Source: Pseudoscleropodium purum
Lineage: Eukaryota > Streptophyta > Bryopsida > Hypnales > Brachytheciaceae
Assembly (NCBI GenBank): GCA_963969395.1
Contig: OZ017801.1
Span: forward strand, 21,395,611-21,459,610
Length of the DNA: 64,000 nt
Reading direction: 5' to 3'
Shown one piece after another: positions 1 to 12,083 of the stretch (position 1 is the stretch's first letter; each line of letters starts with the position of its first letter). Position numbers and translations under genes: made by a program. The notes under the pieces were generated by a model, which saw only the letters and a program-made list of their open reading frames with translations, ran no database searches and had not been told where the DNA came from.

Positions 1-251
1 GTGCAGATGTGGAAGTCATTCCGATGTATTCACGTAAGTCGGAAGAGTATGCCATTCGAAAAATTGCTCGGCGGATGAATGGAAACAACATGTCAGAGGC
101 GTATTTCAACGTGCTTCGAAAAACACCTAGTGTGACACAATTTGCCTTTCATGACTTTGCAAAAATGTTTTATGTTTACTTGAAGCGCATTTCTTCGAAG
201 ATTAACGATGAAAATACTAGTTTGGCCCCATGTGATTACGCGATTTTCTAA
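1..251 (+). CDS. 3' end of an unrecognised protein-coding gene (partial)
   Basis: An open frame runs in from the left edge of the window and stops at TAA (249-251), giving about 83 C-terminal residues. The peptide is basic in its first half (SRKSEEYAIRKIARRMNG) and hydrophobic/aromatic in the middle (FAFHDFAKMFYVYLKRIS), and ends in DYAIF. I do not recognise the family. Its more GC-balanced codon use resembles the transposon-borne genes further right rather than the AT-rich spacer. The next structure, about 440 bp downstream, is a transposon-like GC-rich end, so it may be the last exon of a transposon gene. This is inference only; the start lies outside the window. Confidence 0.35.
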   Translation, partial: ADVEVIPMYSRKSEEYAIRKIARRMNGNNMSEAYFNVLRKTPSVTQFAFHDFAKMFYVYLKRISSKINDENTSLAPCDYAIF

Positions 252-689
252 TACATATCATTGGCCGATGCCAGATGAACATTTCTGCCATTTATATTAG
301 ATTGGTAGTGCAAAAGTAGTAGTTGAATAGGTTATGTAGGCATTAAAAATTAGTTTAGAAATATAGAGTTGGAATGAAAAAAATTATATGTGCAATTAGC
401 CAAATGTGCACAATGTATGGTATTCTATATTAAATTCAATATATTTTGCCCATATTGATTATGTTTGTATTTGTGTGGATCTCGATTTTTTAAATTATAT
501 ATATATATATTTGAAGTCAAAAATTTTTTTAGTTTGCCTTTTGAAAATGAATTAGAATTTTTTCATAGTTTCAAGACTATCATGGACTCGTGGTCAAATT
601 TTATAATCTTTCAATTTAAAAGAGACATTGTTTTAAGCGAACCATTGCACTTCATTTAACATTTAATTGTTTAAAGATTAAGGGAGTGA
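252..689. other. AT-rich spacer, no gene seen
   Basis: Very AT-rich sequence with a short TA run near 498-510. No coding frame with recognisable protein character was seen on either strand. Confidence 0.6.
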
Positions 690-876
690 CCGCGGGGCAG
701 TTTGGGTAGGGCGGTCGGGGGAAATAGGGCCGTCAAAGCGGACGGGGTGGATGGGGTGGACAAGGTGACAAGCGGACGGGGCGGTCCCGGGGGACGTTGC
801 GTCTGTGGGGGCCGCGAATGTCATTGGACGCTGTGGACACAGCGTCCGCATCCGGACGTCGTGTCAACCCTGGTCT
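690..876. mobile_element. GC-rich hAT-type terminal fragment or small non-autonomous element
   Basis: A GC-rich island in AT-rich DNA. Its left half carries GGCGG/GCGGACGGGG-type motifs. Its right half carries GCGTCCGCATCCGGACGTC followed by GTCAACCCTG, the same terminal wording as the element ends near 8002-8011 and 12074-12083. At 826-847 there is a perfect inverted repeat with 10-bp arms (GGACGCTGTG / CACAGCGTCC) around a 2-bp centre. Opposite motif orientations at the two sides fit a tiny non-autonomous relative of the hAT element. No target-site duplication was found. Confidence 0.5.
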
Positions 877-1239
877 TCCCTTTCGACTACTTTTTTTGAG
901 TGTTCTATCTTTCAGAATGATGAAGCCGAAGCAAAGAGAATGAAACAATTAGAAAGCTTAAGAACCAAAATTTTGATTTAATTAATTAATTAAAATTTTA
1001 CAAGTGTGAAGTTTGTGAAAATTTGTAACAATGTCACAACAATCGTTCACTCAAAGCGAAAGGGGCGCGTAGAGCTTCCAATGCACTGGTCCGCCTACTC
1101 CAAAAGAGAACGATTGTTCGGAATGAGTCGTCTGCCTCCCCATATATATATGCAGACGCCTCGAGGCAAACGTCTAGATCATGTGGACCACATCAGTTCG
1201 CGTGTCAATCGGATGGCCGTAACGCAGCAGACGGGTATC

Positions 1240-1322
1240 GGGACGGACAGGGCGGACGGGTATTGGGGCGGACGAGGCGAACAAGGCGGATGCATATCGG
1301 GCGGACAGGGCGGACAGCTCAT
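1240..1322. mobile_element. GC-rich GGCGGAC-repeat tract (probable transposon end remnant)
   Basis: Irregular repeats of GGACGGACAGGGCGGACGGG-like sequence, in the same orientation as the putative left end at 3733-3890. No terminal CAGGGTTG-like sequence is visible, so this is a remnant at most. A telo-box-like AAACCCTAAA follows at about 1325. Confidence 0.4.
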
Positions 1323-3732
1323 CTTAAACCCTAAACCTCATCAAGCAAATTGTTCTTTTTTCAAAATCTAATGGTATAGATGTTTAGCCCCTAAAGTTCT
1401 TTTTACTAAAAACACTTCAAAACTGCCAATAGTAGTGCAAATACCAAGTCTTAAAAGAAAAATACTTTGAGGCATATGTAACCATAGGATCTTGTAGTAA
1501 ATTAGTTGGAAAAGATGTGGAAAAAATTTTAGACAAATCCACCATTTGGATTATAAGATATTAGATATTGAATGTTTCATTTAAGGGGGCTACTCAATTA
1601 TGTCTATTAATGAACAATTGGTAGGCTAACAAACCTAACTTAGCATGTATTTTAATATTTGTTGCAATTGTTTTAGGAATATTATAACATAATATTACTA
1701 TAATATTCTTATAAATGATATAGTACTAAATCATTTCAAAATCAACAACATTTGAACACAATCTGTCAATCTTGTCTTCCATACCCCTTTAATGATATAT
1801 ATAAATATATATACATATATAAAATATATTAGATAAATCAACATGAACAAATCAATGATTATATATTTCATAAATCTATTCTTCATCAATCAAATAAGAG
1901 TGCATGTTCAAATATAGACAAAGATGGTTTCTCCATTTGTTCCCAAAAATTAGATAAACAAATAGAGAAAGATATGAAGTGAATGTTACTTGGAGAATTG
2001 AAGGGAAAGAAATTGAAGTACTCAATTGCATTTTATTAAATTGGAAAATTGCATGTGGATGGCATGAATTAATCTTCATAGATGCTAAACTCATACGAGT
2101 TGCATTTCAACATTTATGATTTATGCAATTGATTGAATTGAAAGCTCTTGTAATTACATTTTCAAATTTTCGATTCAATCATTCAAATTTGTAAGAGTGA
2201 TTTATGATAGATTTATAACTTTAAATGTGAAAGCATTCAATGCCTTTATGCGTTTGTTCATCAATATATTAATTTTAAATAAATAATATATATTTTTTAT
2301 AACACATGCATAAACCATTGCATTTAAAAAAACAAAAACTAAGAGCCAAGCCAAATAGGCTGGTCAAATGAAGAGAACAAGAAAACAAGAGCCCTACGAG
2401 AAAGCAAAGGAAAAAAAAGAAAATATCAAAAGGATTCAAAGGAAGGAGCAAGATGCATTCTTGCAAGACCATAGAATACATAATGTGATAATGATTTCAA
2501 AATCCAAACACAAATATATTTTCTATTTCAATGAGAGTCAAAAATGAACTTCCCTGCTCTCAAAGATTGTACAATGTACACGTTATACAAAACGAACATA
2601 TAACAGAAAGAGTAGAACACATCGTTTATCATGAATGGAAACTAAAATGATTTTTTCTTTCTATGTAGAATATTTTATGAAATGTAACAATGTATTTAAT
2701 TATCATAGTAATTGGTAGAAATCTTTGTGCAATACATAGAAACATTTCATTCATGTGGAATTTTTTCATTTATTTAGGATTAAAATTGAAATATTATACT
2801 CTACAAAGTACAAACCAAAAACAATATCATATACCTAAGTTCAAAAGTTTGCAATTGTTTCGTGAATTCATTTTGAAAACTCAAACGAAGAAATATTTTA
2901 GAATCAATATCTTGTTCATTTGAATCATTTCAAAATTCAAATTCCAAATTCAATTCCTATTTATAATAGAAATTATGTTTGTCAATTTTTTAAATCTTTA
3001 AACAATGAACCCTCTTTTTTAAAATTAATATTTAAAAACATCTGAAATAAGAATATTGGAATTACCCTTCAAAATAAATATAGCACATGTATAAGTGTAT
3101 AATGTATTCTACTCAATCAACTCAAGTAACGAATTTTTCTATGTTTCTAAAGAAAAATATAGCCATATATGATTTGAAAGTTAAAACCTTGATTCTTTTT
3201 CTTTGTTTTCAAATCTAATCAAAATTTCATTAAAAAATATGTAAGACTCGATGTTCATTTGAAGATCGTGATGCACTTCTAATTAGAAATCACAACCTTT
3301 CATTAAATATCATGAGGTTGAAATCCATTAAACTGTTATTCTAATTATGTATTGGGGCCTTTTTTATAAAATTTCATTTGTTTACGATGAAAAAGGAATT
3401 GATTATTTCTGCAAAGCATTTGATTTCCTAATGAACTTTAAAAAAATCCCCACCATCTTCAGATCTTCTCAAAACCTATTTAGAAGGATAATATGAATAA
3501 ATAATCCAAACATATTCAACTTAACCACATTCCCCTCATTCGTAAAACAATTTAGGGGAGAAAAGAAAAGGTTTAAGATAATTAGGGTATAGGGTTTAGG
3601 GTTTACATTTTTTTTTTAAAAATGATAAATCAATTATATTGATCCTCATTTAGCAGTGATTATTAGGCTGTTTTTCTTTTAAAATGTTACCGCTCTTTTT
3701 GAGTAATATCGGCCTCATAGGATGCTCCAATG
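1323..3732. other. AT-rich spacer, no gene seen
   Basis: About 2.4 kb of AT-rich DNA with TA-rich runs (for example near 1796-1830). No coding segment is supported on either strand; short open frames here have no recognisable protein character. A short telomere-like motif lies near the right end (separate entry). Confidence 0.55.
3588..3605 (+). repeat. short interstitial telomere-like motif
   Basis: AGGGTTTAGGGTTTA gives about two units of the plant telomere repeat TTTAGGG about 130 bp left of the hAT left end. It could be a telo-box of the sort found near plant promoters or a chance match; at two units it is not evidence of a real telomere insertion. Confidence 0.5.
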
Positions 3733-3890
3733 GACAGCTGGGCGGACGCTGTCGGCGGTCAGTGTTTAAGTGGGGTGGTCGGCGTGTCCAAAGCGCGGAC
3801 GGCGTCGGAAGGCAGACAGTGCGGACAGTCCCATCCGACTACCTTGTCCGACCCGTCCGCCCGCCCGTCCGGGCCGTTGCTTGTTTTTGA
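3733..3890. mobile_element. putative left (5') subterminal region of the hAT element
   Basis: A GC-rich block dense in GGCGGAC, CGGACGGC and GTCCG motifs starts about 300 bp before the transposase start. Its GCGTCGGAAGGCAGAC (about 3803-3818) is the reverse complement of GTCTGCCTTCCGACGC. This matches CTGCCTTCCGACG in the block at 11899-12083 and, less fully, GCCTTCCGACGA at 7918-7929, as expected for inverted subterminal repeats. The outermost terminus is degenerate and no 8-bp target duplication could be matched. Confidence 0.5.
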
Positions 3891-4186
3891 ATGGAAACCC
3901 TAAAAATGAACCTTTAATTTTATGGAGGGGACTATAAATGTTAGAAGAGAAGCTTTGGTATTCACTCTCGAAAAACCGAACGCTAAGATTTCCAAGGGCT
4001 ATGAGCTTCAATTTATTGAATCTCTTGCTTGGTAATGCATAGTTCGGTGGATGGGGGGGCTTTGATTTTCAAAGCTTTGTGTGACTAATTTCATTGATAT
4101 TGTATACATTGTCACGTTGTGGGTTTCAAATTTAAAACATTTTATTGGTTTCTTTTGAAATTGAGGTAAAACATACACTTGTCAGT

Positions 4187-7100
4187 ATGGTGGCCAAACC
4201 GACGGGGGATTTTTTTCCTTGGTTTAGTGTGCAAGAGGGTGGTAAAGTAAAATGTAGGCTTTGCAAAGCGAGCATGTCAAGGAAGCTCAGCCGTATGTTC
4301 AACCACTTAGGCTATTCTGGGCCTGGAGGTGTACGTGATAAAGAGGTGAGCCTTTGTCCACGATTATCAATGGCTGTTCGAGATTTATTTCGGCATTACG
4401 AAGGAGTTTTTCCAAAATGCGTTGTAATGGACAATGTGGATGGCAACCCTGGCCCTTCAGATGTCCAAGAGTTTTCGGCCGGAAAGGCTGTGTCGCATTC
4501 TGACCACGAAGACTCTTGTCCAGCATCCAAAGAATTGGTATCAATGGTATGTGCCACAACTAAAATGACTTTGAGTACGAAAGCTTCTAATGAACGTAAA
4601 ACCCCGAGGGCATCAAGTTCTAGGCCTTAGAGGCAAGGTAGCTTAGTGAATGGGTTTGAAGAAGGTCATAGACGCAAATTACATTCAGTGTGGACAAATT
4701 TTTTTTATTCGGCGAACATACCATTTTCCGTGGCTCGAAATCCAACTTTTAAAGAAGCAGTGAAGAAAACGGCTGCATTTGGTAGGCCATACATTCCTCC
4801 CTCATACCACGACCTTCGGTACAAATTGTTGAATAAAGCGAAGACCAACATTCAGACATAGTTGAATGCACGGACCAAAGATAGCATTCAAAAATTTGGA
4901 GCAACATTGTCCATTGATGGATGGAGCTCAGTGACTAATCGACCTCTCATCAATGCCATGCTTGTATCATCCGCAGATGAAGAATTTCTTGGATCTGTGG
5001 ATACAAGTGGTTGTGAAAAAAATGCAGAGTACTTGGTAGTTGTGTTGGAAAAGTTCATTGAACAAGTGGGGTCCAAGAACGTCGTGTTAATAACTACGGA
5101 TAATGCTCCCGTGAATCCGTCCGCATGGGATGTAATATCTGCAAAATATCCTCATATTTTTTACCAAGGGTGCGTGGTACATGCATTGAATTTGTTGTCG
5201 AAAGATTGGGCTGCACAGAAATGGATTGCTTCCAAATTGGATAAAGGAGTTCTTGTAGCTAAATTTATCAGGAAGAGACATATGCCGCTAGCTCTATTGC
5301 GAAAGTATTCGCCAAATCTTGGTCTCTTGATGCCTAGGGATACAAGGTTCGCCTCTAAATTTATCATGATGAAGCGTTTGACAAAATTGAGAGGAGCATT
5401 GGAACAAACGGTGGTAGATCCACAATGGGTTGAGTATGTACATACTCTCAAGAAGAAACGTGGAGCCAAAGTCCAACCAAAAGACTTGGCCTTAGCGGTG
5501 AAGAAAATTGTTCTTGATGACCATTTTTGGAATCGGTCCATCAATTATGTGGAGATGGTTGAACCAATCATATGTGCACTCCGCAATTTGGATTCAAAAT
5601 CACCATGCATGGGAAAGGTGTTGCATATCATGAGGAAGTTAGAGAAGCACGTGAACGGATTACAAAGTCTACCATTTTGTTTGCTAAAAGAACTTGCAAT
5701 TCCATTGGTACAGTCTTTTTATGCCCAAAGAAGAATGGTAGACAACGATCTCCAATCAGCCGCAGCTCTTTTGAATCCATACCTTCTTCATGACAAAGAG
5801 CTAGCGGATGACGCAGATGCAATGTCAGGATGTAAGAAAGTTTTGGAGAGAATATGTAAACCGGATGAATACGCAGCAATGGTGAAAGAATTTGTAGCTT
5901 TTCGACACAAGGAACCTCCATTCCACAATATGTTGAATCCGGAAGATCAAATGTTGTCCGCACATGCTTGGTGGGATTTTAAAGGTGCATGTGGCAAGTT
6001 TATAGCTCCATTAGCGAAGAGGATATTGGCTCAACCGGTGTCATCATCTTCATGTGAACGGAATTGGAGCAACTATTCTTTTGTTCACAACAAATCTCGA
6101 AATAAATTGAAGCCGGAGAGAGCAGCGGATTTGGTGTACGTGTATACCAATTCCAAAGTATTAAACGCATCGAAAGAAAAAGATGAAAAAAAATGGTATA
6201 ATAATAATGTGGATCCGATGGAATCAGAGGATTCAGATAGACCGACGTTAGAAGACGATGATGACGAGGATTTGGAAAGGGTCCTTTCAACTGTAGATGG
6301 CGGAGATGACTTCAATTGTGCGACAGCATGGGGAGATGAAGACGTTATGGAAGGCTTTCCCGATTTGGTGAATGATACGCATGATTATCATCTAAACCAC
6401 AAGGATGTCGTTCCCGACAATGCAAACGATGCATATACCTTTTGTGAAGACGAGGACAATGTAGGGGTACAGGAGAATCTACCTTCTTTAACTGCATATT
6501 GCAATGGAATGGGATTCTTGAATAGCAAAAACATTCTATCGGAAAAGGCAAACGCTATTGCCAAAGAAGTGAAAATCAATGAGAATGCTATTGGTGATGA
6601 TGGGAGAAATGAAGAAGTTTTAATTTCTCAATCTCCATCTGTGGCATTAAATGTAGTGCAAGGAAACGACAAAAGAGAAGATGCGGCCATAGAGGTGGAC
6701 GTTCCAAAAGATGTGGGCAACAATAGTGGTAATGAGGGGGAACCAAATATTGCGGTACAGAAAAATAATGATTCACTTGGGATGGCAGTCACAAATTCGG
6801 CAATTGTGAAGAGTGATAAAGGAAAAGAGCCAATGAAGTCAATTTTTGAAGTACCGAGATCTAGTGCTCTTCCACCAATACCGTTGAAGTCTGTTAGCAT
6901 ACGATTGAATGATTCTCAGAGCTTTGGATATGGAAAACGCCTAATGAACATTTTCAAAGAAATTTCTACAGGCGGTAATCTACGGAAAGTAGCGTCATCA
7001 CCTACAAGCCTAAGTGATACGGATAGTGATCGGATGCCATTGGCATCTTTGCGTGCTCGCATTTCAGAAAAAGGAATGGTGCAAGAACCCATCAAATCAA

Positions 7101-7541
7101 CAAACGGCACTCTAGTACTTCAAAAGAAAGCCAAAGTGGAGATAACCATTCATGGACATGTCGACCTTACATCGAGATTGATGGTTCAAGAATCGAGTAA
7201 CGTGAAAGCGAAAAGAGAAATGCAACCTTTTGCTATCTCTCCAATGAAGAATAGCCCCTCTTGATGAAAATGTTGTTACTTTGTCAAATAGAAAGAAAAG
7301 AAAGGTTCCTATTCAAAAAGCCTTTAATCGTTCTGTCAAAGTAAAAAAAGAAAAATTAAATTCGAAAGAAGGGAGTAAACCTACTTCGAGAGAAGACTTG
7401 AAGGAGACAACGATACTTGATTCCAACAACGATGATGACTCCGACAATGAAGATGACTCCGATAATGAAGATTTTGAACGGAGAGCTGCAAGAGAGAGTA
7501 GTGGGGCTGAGGTTAGAGGAGATGTGGATTGGCGTCCATAG
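4187..7541 (+). pseudogene. hAT transposase (BED-like finger, DUF659, hAT dimerisation domain), broken
   Basis: The frame opens at ATG 4187. An N-terminal BED-like finger has CRLC and an HLG motif near residues 25-45. The DUF659/RNase H-like core shows SIDGWS (D near 243), TTDNAP (D near 305) and CVVHALNLL. The C-terminal hAT dimerisation segment shows SSSSCERNWS and RNKLKPERAADLVYVYTN near residues 618-655. A long acidic tail follows, ending with alternating lysine-rich and Asp/Glu-rich stretches. Breaks: in-frame TAG at 4628-4630 and 4859-4861, both explicable as CAG to TAG, and a frameshift near 7255-7260 (an extra C in CCC) before the last 90 or so residues. Known role of the family: cut-and-paste transposition in the nucleus. 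The core from 4862 to 7261 is unbroken, so decay is recent or limited. It lies just outside the duplicated unit and occurs once in the window. Confidence 0.85.
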
Positions 7542-7893
7542 GAATTGCGGAGATGTGAATTTAGATGTTTGATTGTTTAGTTGCTTATGATATATGGAGC
7601 TCATGTTGACAAATGACAATGGTTTCTTCAATCATTTTATTATAAAATTGTTTGTTTATTGATGATATACATCTCGCTGGATTTTAAAGTGATTTTGTTT
7701 CTAAATCAAAATGAAATTCAACAAAAAAAATTAAAAATATATTTCATATTTTAGCTTTTACATAAATAGTGATATACAACTCTATTGAATCGCAATTGCA
7801 ATATAGGAAAAATCAAAATCAAAATGACTTCACTCTCAATCTCATTGGTGAAAACAATCAAAACAAAAAACCCAAAACGGGTTTTCTAAGCCA

Positions 7894-8011
7894 CCCCGTC
7901 CGTCCGCCCCGCCCGTCCGCCTTCCGACGACAGGAGGGACGCTGCGTCCGCTAGCGTCCGGACGTCCGGAAAACGGACACTATTTTAGGGCGGACGTAGA
8001 GATTCGTCAAC
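7894..8011. mobile_element. right (3') end of the hAT element
   Basis: A GC-rich block starting CACCCCGTCCGTCCGCCCCG and ending GTCAACCCTG. It includes the perfect 12-bp palindrome CCGGACGTCCGG (7958-7969) and direct CGTCCG motifs. It aligns over its last 90 or so bases with 11994-12083 in the same orientation. The only substitution I found between the two large copies lies here (7932). Dense short GC-rich motifs next to termini are the usual transposase-binding layout of hAT ends; the binding role is inferred. Confidence 0.6.
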
Positions 8012-8202
8012 CCTGACTTCAATTCTCCTTCGGTGCCAAGTTGGATGTACTACTATTGCTTTATGCACTAGTTGCTCCTACAGGGTGGAGAGTTGAGGTC
8101 CTCTATCTCGTGTTACTGTGTTGCGGTTGATGCCATCACTTTTGACTATCACGTAAGATTTTTTTATTCACTTCAATTGGTTATTGAATCCAATTGACAA
8201 TC

Positions 8203-11200
8203 ATGAATGGCGAAGGTGATCAAAATATGAATGAGGTGACTCCGGGAAGCGAAGCGAAGAAAAAGAGCAAAGTGAAGGGGGCTACGCATGACCTTCGGCT
8301 TGACATTTTAAATGACCCTACAATTAAAGCAGAGAGTGGGTGGGAAGATGAAGATGCGGAGTATTGGACATCAAAAATGTGCAGGATCTATGTTAAAATG
8401 TACCACATTGACAAGTTGTGGCCTCAGGAGTCGCACAAGAGTCATATACGGGATTTTTGTTGTAAACCATGAACTTGCAACAACAAATATTTTGTCCATC
8501 GATCTGAGGAAGTTTTGCGTGTTCTATTCGGAAACAAGCGTAGAAGTAGGGGCTATATTAATTATAGCGTGGCTTGTATGGTTTACGCGGAACTTATATT
8601 AAAGCGCAAGATCGATTGGAGCACGTTTCCGACGACAACAGCTTGCCCACTTCTACTTGAAGCCAATCAACAGGACATTCTCGACTTGTACAATTCAGAG
8701 GGAGAAACAGAAAAAGTATTAAAAAATACTATTGAAGTGAAAACGGATGGTGTGGAGAAAGTCTCAAATATTGAAGAATTACGGTCTGTACAATCTTCAA
8801 CAAAAGCAATCAATGAAAGCTCTTCGAAAAATGTGGGGAAAGATGTGGAGAAAGATGTAGAGGCGCAGGAGGGTGAAGTCTTTTCCACAGCTCCAACGCA
8901 TTTGACCTTTATACCAAATGTTGCGGCACAAACGGAAACGGAGTTTGTAAACAAAGGCAAGGTTTGTACGGAATGCAGGGAAACTTCAAAAAGTAAAGTA
9001 GACGAAGTCTTGGCGGAGAAAGTGGCAAAGGCTAATGCTACAATTGATAGTCTGATAGCCAACAATTGTTTGGATAGTTTGGTTTACAAATCTCCGCCTG
9101 TGCATCAAGGCGTTGACTCTAGTCCAGCGTTAAGTTTAGAAGACAAAGTACATACGCCTCATGGACAAGGCGTGACGATTGATAATATATCCTCATTATG
9201 GAGTTCCGAGCTTAAAAGACGGACGGAGGAGTTTCTGTTTACAGCAGTATTGCCAAATCCTCTACATCGAACCTTGCAAGACATGTCCAATCCAAAACAA
9301 TTGAAAAATCTTTTGAAGCTCTCGGTTCAGTTTGCTAACCTTCATGAAGAAATAGGCGGATCGTCTAACCCCGATAATGGTGCTACTGCTGTTCCAATGA
9401 GTCCACTTGCAGATCCAAAGAATGTTGCACATATACTTGATACAACTTTTAAGATGACGATGTCAGCTGAATTTTTAGCGAAAGTTGCTCCGACTTTTAT
9501 GAATTTGACCAAGAAGTTTTCTTTCATGGCAGCAGAGATGTTAAAAGGTGCTATAGCATTTCAGAATCTCACGAAGACTTTCGGACCACTTTTCGAAGAA
9601 AGAGATGTTCACATACTATAATTGGTAGAATATGAAAAGAAAATTGCTGACCTTGGAGGAGTGGAAGCAAGGTGCAAAGTGTTGGAGTTGAAATTAAAGA
9701 CTTCGGAGAGTGAGGTTGAACATTTAAATCAACAATCATCGAGGCAAATGGAGGAGTTGATGAAGATGCGTAAACGGATTGCAGAATTGCAAGGGACCTC
9801 CAAAAATCCAAGTGAGGTTGTAATCTCACCAATGATTGTACTCGGAGACAGTCAAGAGACTCAAGAGAGTGAAGATAAGCTCTCTCTTTCTTTTGATAAG
9901 GCCGAAATAAGCGACAACCCTGCCATTGTGAATGTACAAGAAAATCACGACATGAGCATGTTAAAAGCGACACAACAACCATCAATGGAAAAGCTTTCAT
10001 CCGTTTACGTGAATGCGGAGATGCAAACGAAGAGTTGTGACTTTGAAGAGTTGAAGCATAAATTGGAGGAGGCAATTGAAGCAAAAGGAATCGTTGAATC
10101 CAAGTTGAATCGATTGCAATTGTGCTTGGATTTGAAGAAGTTTATGCCATTTAGCGGCTTGGAGTCTTGATGGTTAGCATGGGTACAAAGACTCCAAGAC
10201 AGACCCTCTGTAGTATCTCGAGCAATGGCAGGTCTTCAAATATTAGCAATGGAGTTGAATGAAAATTGCAATGCCATTCAAAGCTCTTTGAGTTGGTTCA
10301 AGACTATGTTTGACCAACATCCTTCTAAAGGATATACGGAGATCACATATTGGGGAGACATGGATGCCATGTTTGAGTAGTTAAACCACACAAAGAAGGA
10401 CCAAGCTCTATCCATCAATTGGGCCTTGGAAGTAGAGGAAGGACAGGTCCCTTACAACACACTTTCAGCACACATCAATGTGAAAGACAAGCGAGTGGTG
10501 CATGCTTGTGATCCAGCCTCTCCAATCTTGGATGGTTGTTGTAGCCTTTGCCAAGGCCTCTTTGGACCAGAAGGTGCGGTAACCATGAGCCAATGTCGCC
10601 ACACTTTCCATGTCACTTGCATTGTGAAAGCATCACTCATTCGTTCGGTGTGTGCTGAGTGTAGTAGTCCATTGAGTGCTAGGTTCTACGAAATGTTTGG
10701 TATCTTGGAAGCTATGCCTCCAGGCCACGAGTACAATCATTGGAATCTTCCTCTTGATCAAGCGCCGTACAAATTTCAAAATTATCAACATTGGGGGAAG
10801 CCAATCCGATGGAATGCAAATGAACAGAGGCATGATTTGTATGAGGAATCTCAGCAACCATTGGATTTCGATGTGTGGATGACTCACAATAGAGAGGTGG
10901 AATTGCGGGCTCGAGAAATCGTAGATGACGCGGCCCGTGAAATGTTTTGTCGCAACATAGGAGGACATTGGAGCTTGCAACACGAAAAGTTCTTTCGTTT
11001 TCCAGATAAAAAAGTGGAGAGAGGACCAGAAGACAGTTGGGTGGAGGTGAACCATGGAAAAGAGTTCGATGAGCGATATAAGGCATACGACCACACCCTC
11101 GTAGGTAGAGCCCTTCTATTGTCGAAGTTGGAAGAGGCTGCAAAAGTTCGTGTTGTCTACGATACAAATGGACAAACAAGCACATGACATTCATCTGTAG

Positions 11201-11600
11201 ATATGGCAACAGCATTTGATAGGCGCATTGGCGATATTATAGGGCATTGGAAGGCTTTCCTATTGGATGGAGACTGCCTCACAGTATGGCAAGGAAAAGG
11301 AGATGATGAAATTGTTCAAGCGACGGTAGATCGTGTGGAGAACAACTTGAGAACCTTGAAGGCAGACGAAGTCAATTTATCACCGAAAAGAAAACAAAAA
11401 AGGAAGCGTGAGAGGACGATGACTTCTCTCCGGAAACCAAGAAACAATTTCATAAGGTAGACATCGAAGTTCAATCTAGAAGGCGAATAGTCCATCCAAG
11501 TCAACAACGGTCAATTCGTCAATCATCTGCTAAACTCCTCGGTACACCAGATTTTCCTTTTGTTTTGGGAGAAGGTAGTGGTCCATCTGGTGGGAAGTAG
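8203..11600 (+). pseudogene. transposon-associated accessory gene with coiled coil and RING-H2 finger, broken
   Basis: One reading frame stays protein-like from ATG 8203 to about 11411, interrupted by TGA 8470, TAA 9619, TGA 10168, TAG 10378 and TGA 11185. A 2-bp insertion near 11410 moves the last 60 or so residues to another frame, ending at TAG 11598-11600. Segments in order: a lysine-rich N-terminus; an unrecognised tryptophan-containing domain (WEDEDAEYWTSKMCRIYVKM); a long Ser/Thr/Glu-rich middle; a heptad-like coiled coil (about 9622-9800); and a RING-H2 pattern at 10540-10662 (C-x2-C-x14-C-x-H-x2-H-x2-C-x10-C-x2-C). The RING pattern suggests ubiquitin-ligase or protein-binding ancestry. 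The gene sits between two same-orientation hAT-type ends, so it probably travels with that family. I do not recognise the whole protein. An identical broken copy is at 41789-45186. Confidence 0.65.
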
Positions 11601-11898
11601 GATTTGAGGAGAATTTTGTTTTTTAAAAACAATGGTCCTTTCATTGTTTAAAAACAAAAAAGAATGTGAAAGATTTAGATCTGAAAAAGATCGTATAAGA
11701 TTCAATAGTGATATTGGAACTATGTTTCATGTATTTTGTTTATACATATATATTTATATATAAAGATGCTATATTTTCATTTGTGTATAAAAATATTTTT
11801 ATATGTACATCTTATTTTACGTGGATGCATTCATTTTTGATTGTGTAACATTCAAATTACATAACAATATAAAATTCTCTAATGACTAATGGCAATGC

Positions 11899-12083
11899 GA
11901 AGTCCGCCCCGTCCGCCTTGTCCGTCTGCCCCATCTCGTCTGTACGCTCGACCGCCCCGGCCGTCTGCCCAGCCCGTCCGCCTCGCCCCACGCATCTGCC
12001 TTCCGACGGCAGGAGGGACGCTACGTCCAGACGTCCGGAAAACGGACGCTATTTTGGGACGGACATTGAGATTCGGCAACCCT
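11899..12083. mobile_element. second hAT-type right end, downstream of the accessory gene
   Basis: GC-rich block with repeated CGTCCGCC and GTCCGTC motifs. CTGCCTTCCGACGGCAGGAG (11997-12016) is followed by GACGTCCGGAAAACGGACGC and a terminal GGCAACCCTG. It matches 7918-8011 closely and in the same direction, so the accessory gene lies between two copies of the same end. This fits either a nested insertion or a two-gene element with a duplicated internal end. Confidence 0.6.

Larger units (their letters stand above)
3733..8011 (+). mobile_element. decayed hAT-superfamily DNA transposon
   Basis: The element joins a GC-rich left subterminal block (3733-3890), a DUF659/hAT transposase pseudogene (4187-7541) and a GC-rich right end (7894-8011) closing with CAACCCTG. 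A CAGGG...CCCTG-type terminus is usual for hAT elements. Inverted homology between the two subterminal blocks and the transposase between them are the evidence. The boundary of the 33.6-kb duplication (7624) falls inside this element, so the second copy of the duplication carries only its right end. The exact left end is uncertain. Confidence 0.6.

Noticed and set aside
3588..3605. Interstitial telomere
   Set aside because: Only about two TTTAGGG units; too short to separate from a telo-box or chance.
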